A stretch of DNA of 7,049 nt from Planctomycetaceae bacterium (lineage in GTDB: Bacteria; Planctomycetota; Planctomycetia; Planctomycetales; Planctomycetaceae): positions 1 through 7,049 of the forward strand of contig JALTOP010000095.1 of assembly GCA_027000105.1 (NCBI GenBank). The letters run 5' to 3'. Shown one piece after another: positions 5,715 through 7,049 of this stretch; position 1 is the stretch's first letter, and each line of letters begins with the position of its first letter. The notes under the pieces are model-generated. The model had not been told where the DNA came from and did no database searches. It saw only the letters and a list, made by a program, of their open reading frames with translations. Both the position numbers and the translations under genes were made by a program.

Positions 5715-7049
5715 ATGACAGACAAGCAACCTGAAGCAATTTCTTCCAACGCATACCGTCTCCTTTGGGCAGGGTTTATGGCGATTCTGGCTGCTGGGGT
5801 CGGCTTTGCGATTCGTGGTGGTATTTTTGATAACTGGGGCGGGGAATACGGTTTCACCGCGACGGAATTGGGCCAGATTGGCGGAGCGGGGTTCACCGGG
5901 TTCTGTTTCGGGATTTTTATTGGTGGCCTTGTTGTTGATAAAATCGGTTACGGCAAACTGGTTGCTGTGGCATTTCTGTTTCACGTTGCTTCTGCTTTCG
6001 TCACTTTCATGCCGACGGCCGAAATGCCCAAGGAAACCGTTTACAATTACCTGTTTTGGGGGATGTTCCTGTTTGCGATTGCCAATGGAACATTGGAGGC
6101 GGTCGTAAACCCTCTTGTTGCGACGCTGTTCCCGACGAATCGAACGCACTATCTCAATATCCTGCATGCAAGTTGGCCAGCCGGTCTGATCCTGGGCGGG
6201 ATGCTCTGCTGGTGGCTTGATGACGGATTACAACTTCACTGGAAATATCAACTGGCACTCTATCTGATTCCAACCGTCGTTTATGGTTTGATGTTTCTGG
6301 GGCAGAAGTTTCCTCTCTCGGAAGCGTCTGAAAAAGGGCTCAGTCTGGGAGAAATGTTCAAGGATGTCGGTCTGCTTGGTGGATTGGTCGCCTGTTTTAT
6401 GCTGGCCCTGTTTTTCGGTTCTGTATTGGAGCCGATCTATCCGGGCAGCGGCACCTACATCGGTTACGGTATCGGTGGAGTCCTGTTGATCGCGATTGCG
6501 ATCCTGACCAATTTTTCGGTCGGTTCCTGGCTGATTTTTGTGTTGTTTGTCACACACGCACTTGTCGGGGCCGTTGAACTGGGAACAGATAGCTGGATTC
6601 AGAATATCACCGGAAATATCCTCAGTTCCAGTGAAGGGAAAATCCTCTTTGTCTATACCTCGCTGATCATGTTTCTGCTTCGGTTCTGTGCAGATTTTAT
6701 CGAAAAGAAAATTGGCCTTTCACCGATCGGTATCCTGCTGGTCTGTTCTATTCTGGCCTGTATCGGATTGAACCTGGCCAGTGGCATCACCACTTTCGCA
6801 GGGGCATTGCTCGCCTTGGGTATTTATGCGCTGGGGAAAACATTCTTCTGGCCAACCATGTTGGCCGTCGTGGGGGATCGCTTCCCGCGAACCGGTGCTG
6901 TTGCGATGAGTATCATGGGCGGTATCGGGATGATGTCGGCCGGCTTGATCGGTTCCGCCGGTTTGGGCTACGCCAAGGATCGCTATGCAGGTGAGGCATT
7001 GAAGCAGGCACAAGTCGAAATTTATGAGGAATACAAAGCCGAAAAGCCG
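5715..7049 (+). CDS. Major facilitator superfamily transporter, 3' end outside the window
   Basis: An inner-membrane secondary carrier; 445 codons are visible without a stop, so the gene runs off the window, probably close to its end since MFS proteins are usually 400-450 residues. Hydrophobic segments alternate with short loops, roughly at residues 14-36, 53-75, 79-99, 110-137, 147-168, 178-196, 218-238, 250-266, 270-290, 310-329, 336-355, 359-383 and 396-419, about 12 or 13 in all. MFS motif A is present between helices 2 and 3 (GGLVVDKIGYGK, 70-81). The stretch ANGTLEAVVNPLVATLFP (123-140), followed by LNILHASWPAG (147-157), resembles the FucP/FHS sugar-symporter branch, so a sugar or related substrate is possible but unproven. 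The ATG at 5715 has AGAGGAA at 5699-5705; in-frame ATGs at 5619, 5631 and 5640 are open too but would add an unlikely hydrophilic leader. Divergent from rph. Confidence 0.9.
   Translation, partial: MTDKQPEAISSNAYRLLWAGFMAILAAGVGFAIRGGIFDNWGGEYGFTATELGQIGGAGFTGFCFGIFIGGLVVDKIGYGKLVAVAFLFHVASAFVTFMPTAEMPKETVYNYLFWGMFLFAIANGTLEAVVNPLVATLFPTNRTHYLNILHASWPAGLILGGMLCWWLDDGLQLHWKYQLALYLIPTVVYGLMFLGQKFPLSEASEKGLSLGEMFKDVGLLGGLVACFMLALFFGSVLEPIYPGSGTYIGYGIGGVLLIAIAILTNFSVGSWLIFVLFVTHALVGAVELGTDSWIQNITGNILSSSEGKILFVYTSLIMFLLRFCADFIEKKIGLSPIGILLVCSILACIGLNLASGITTFAGALLALGIYALGKTFFWPTMLAVVGDRFPRTGAVAMSIMGGIGMMSAGLIGSAGLGYAKDRYAGEALKQAQVEIYEEYKAEKP

Noticed and set aside
5667..6167. 166-residue open frame on the minus strand
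   Set aside because: Antisense to the MFS gene and rich in polar residues typical of the complement of membrane-protein codons.

Overview
The window is ordinary chromosomal bacterial DNA of medium GC. It holds the two genes of an aerobic ribonucleotide reductase, a small GxxExxY-family gene wedged between them, a secreted protein, ribonuclease PH and an MFS transporter. The long, repeat-bearing gaps, the lone GxxExxY gene with its ACCACAGAGACAC-type flanking repeats, and the unrecognised exported lysine/arginine-rich protein suggest a Planctomycetes-like (PVC group) environmental bacterium. That assignment is inference: there is no rRNA or other decisive marker.

Layout. (1) 1-1359, plus strand: the C-terminal part of nrdA, the large subunit, whose 5' part lies outside the window. 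(2) 1360-2242: an 883-bp insert-like block carrying a 125-residue GxxExxY protein (1653-2030) with a PD-(D/E)xK-type residue pattern. On each side is a pair of inverted copies of a short repeat, and each pair encloses a perfect hairpin. The outermost copies (1417-1442 and 2171-2196) would be the ends of a 780-bp cassette. (3) 2243-3301, plus strand: nrdB, the small subunit. Its residues match the class Ic (Chlamydia trachomatis) type: Phe replaces the radical Tyr and Glu replaces the first Asp ligand. (4) A strong hairpin at 3339-3362 separates nrdB from the convergent minus-strand gene. (5) 3378-4421, minus: an exported protein with two diverged SPOR-like repeats, unrecognised as a family. 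(6) 4679-5419, minus: rph. (7) 5715-7049, plus, running off the window: a 12-TM MFS carrier, divergent from rph. The rph/MFS gap contains a 12-bp tandem repeat and a small palindrome.

How it fits together. NrdA and NrdB form one enzyme, but the cassette now separates genes that are usually adjacent, and nrdB has its own strong ribosome binding site. The other three genes show no clear functional link to it. A second dispersed repeat of about 61 bp occurs once in the nrdA/GxxExxY gap and once upstream of the exported-protein gene, so at least two families of intergenic repeats are active in this neighbourhood. The strongest points for follow-up are the class Ic signature, the GxxExxY cassette and this dispersed repeat.
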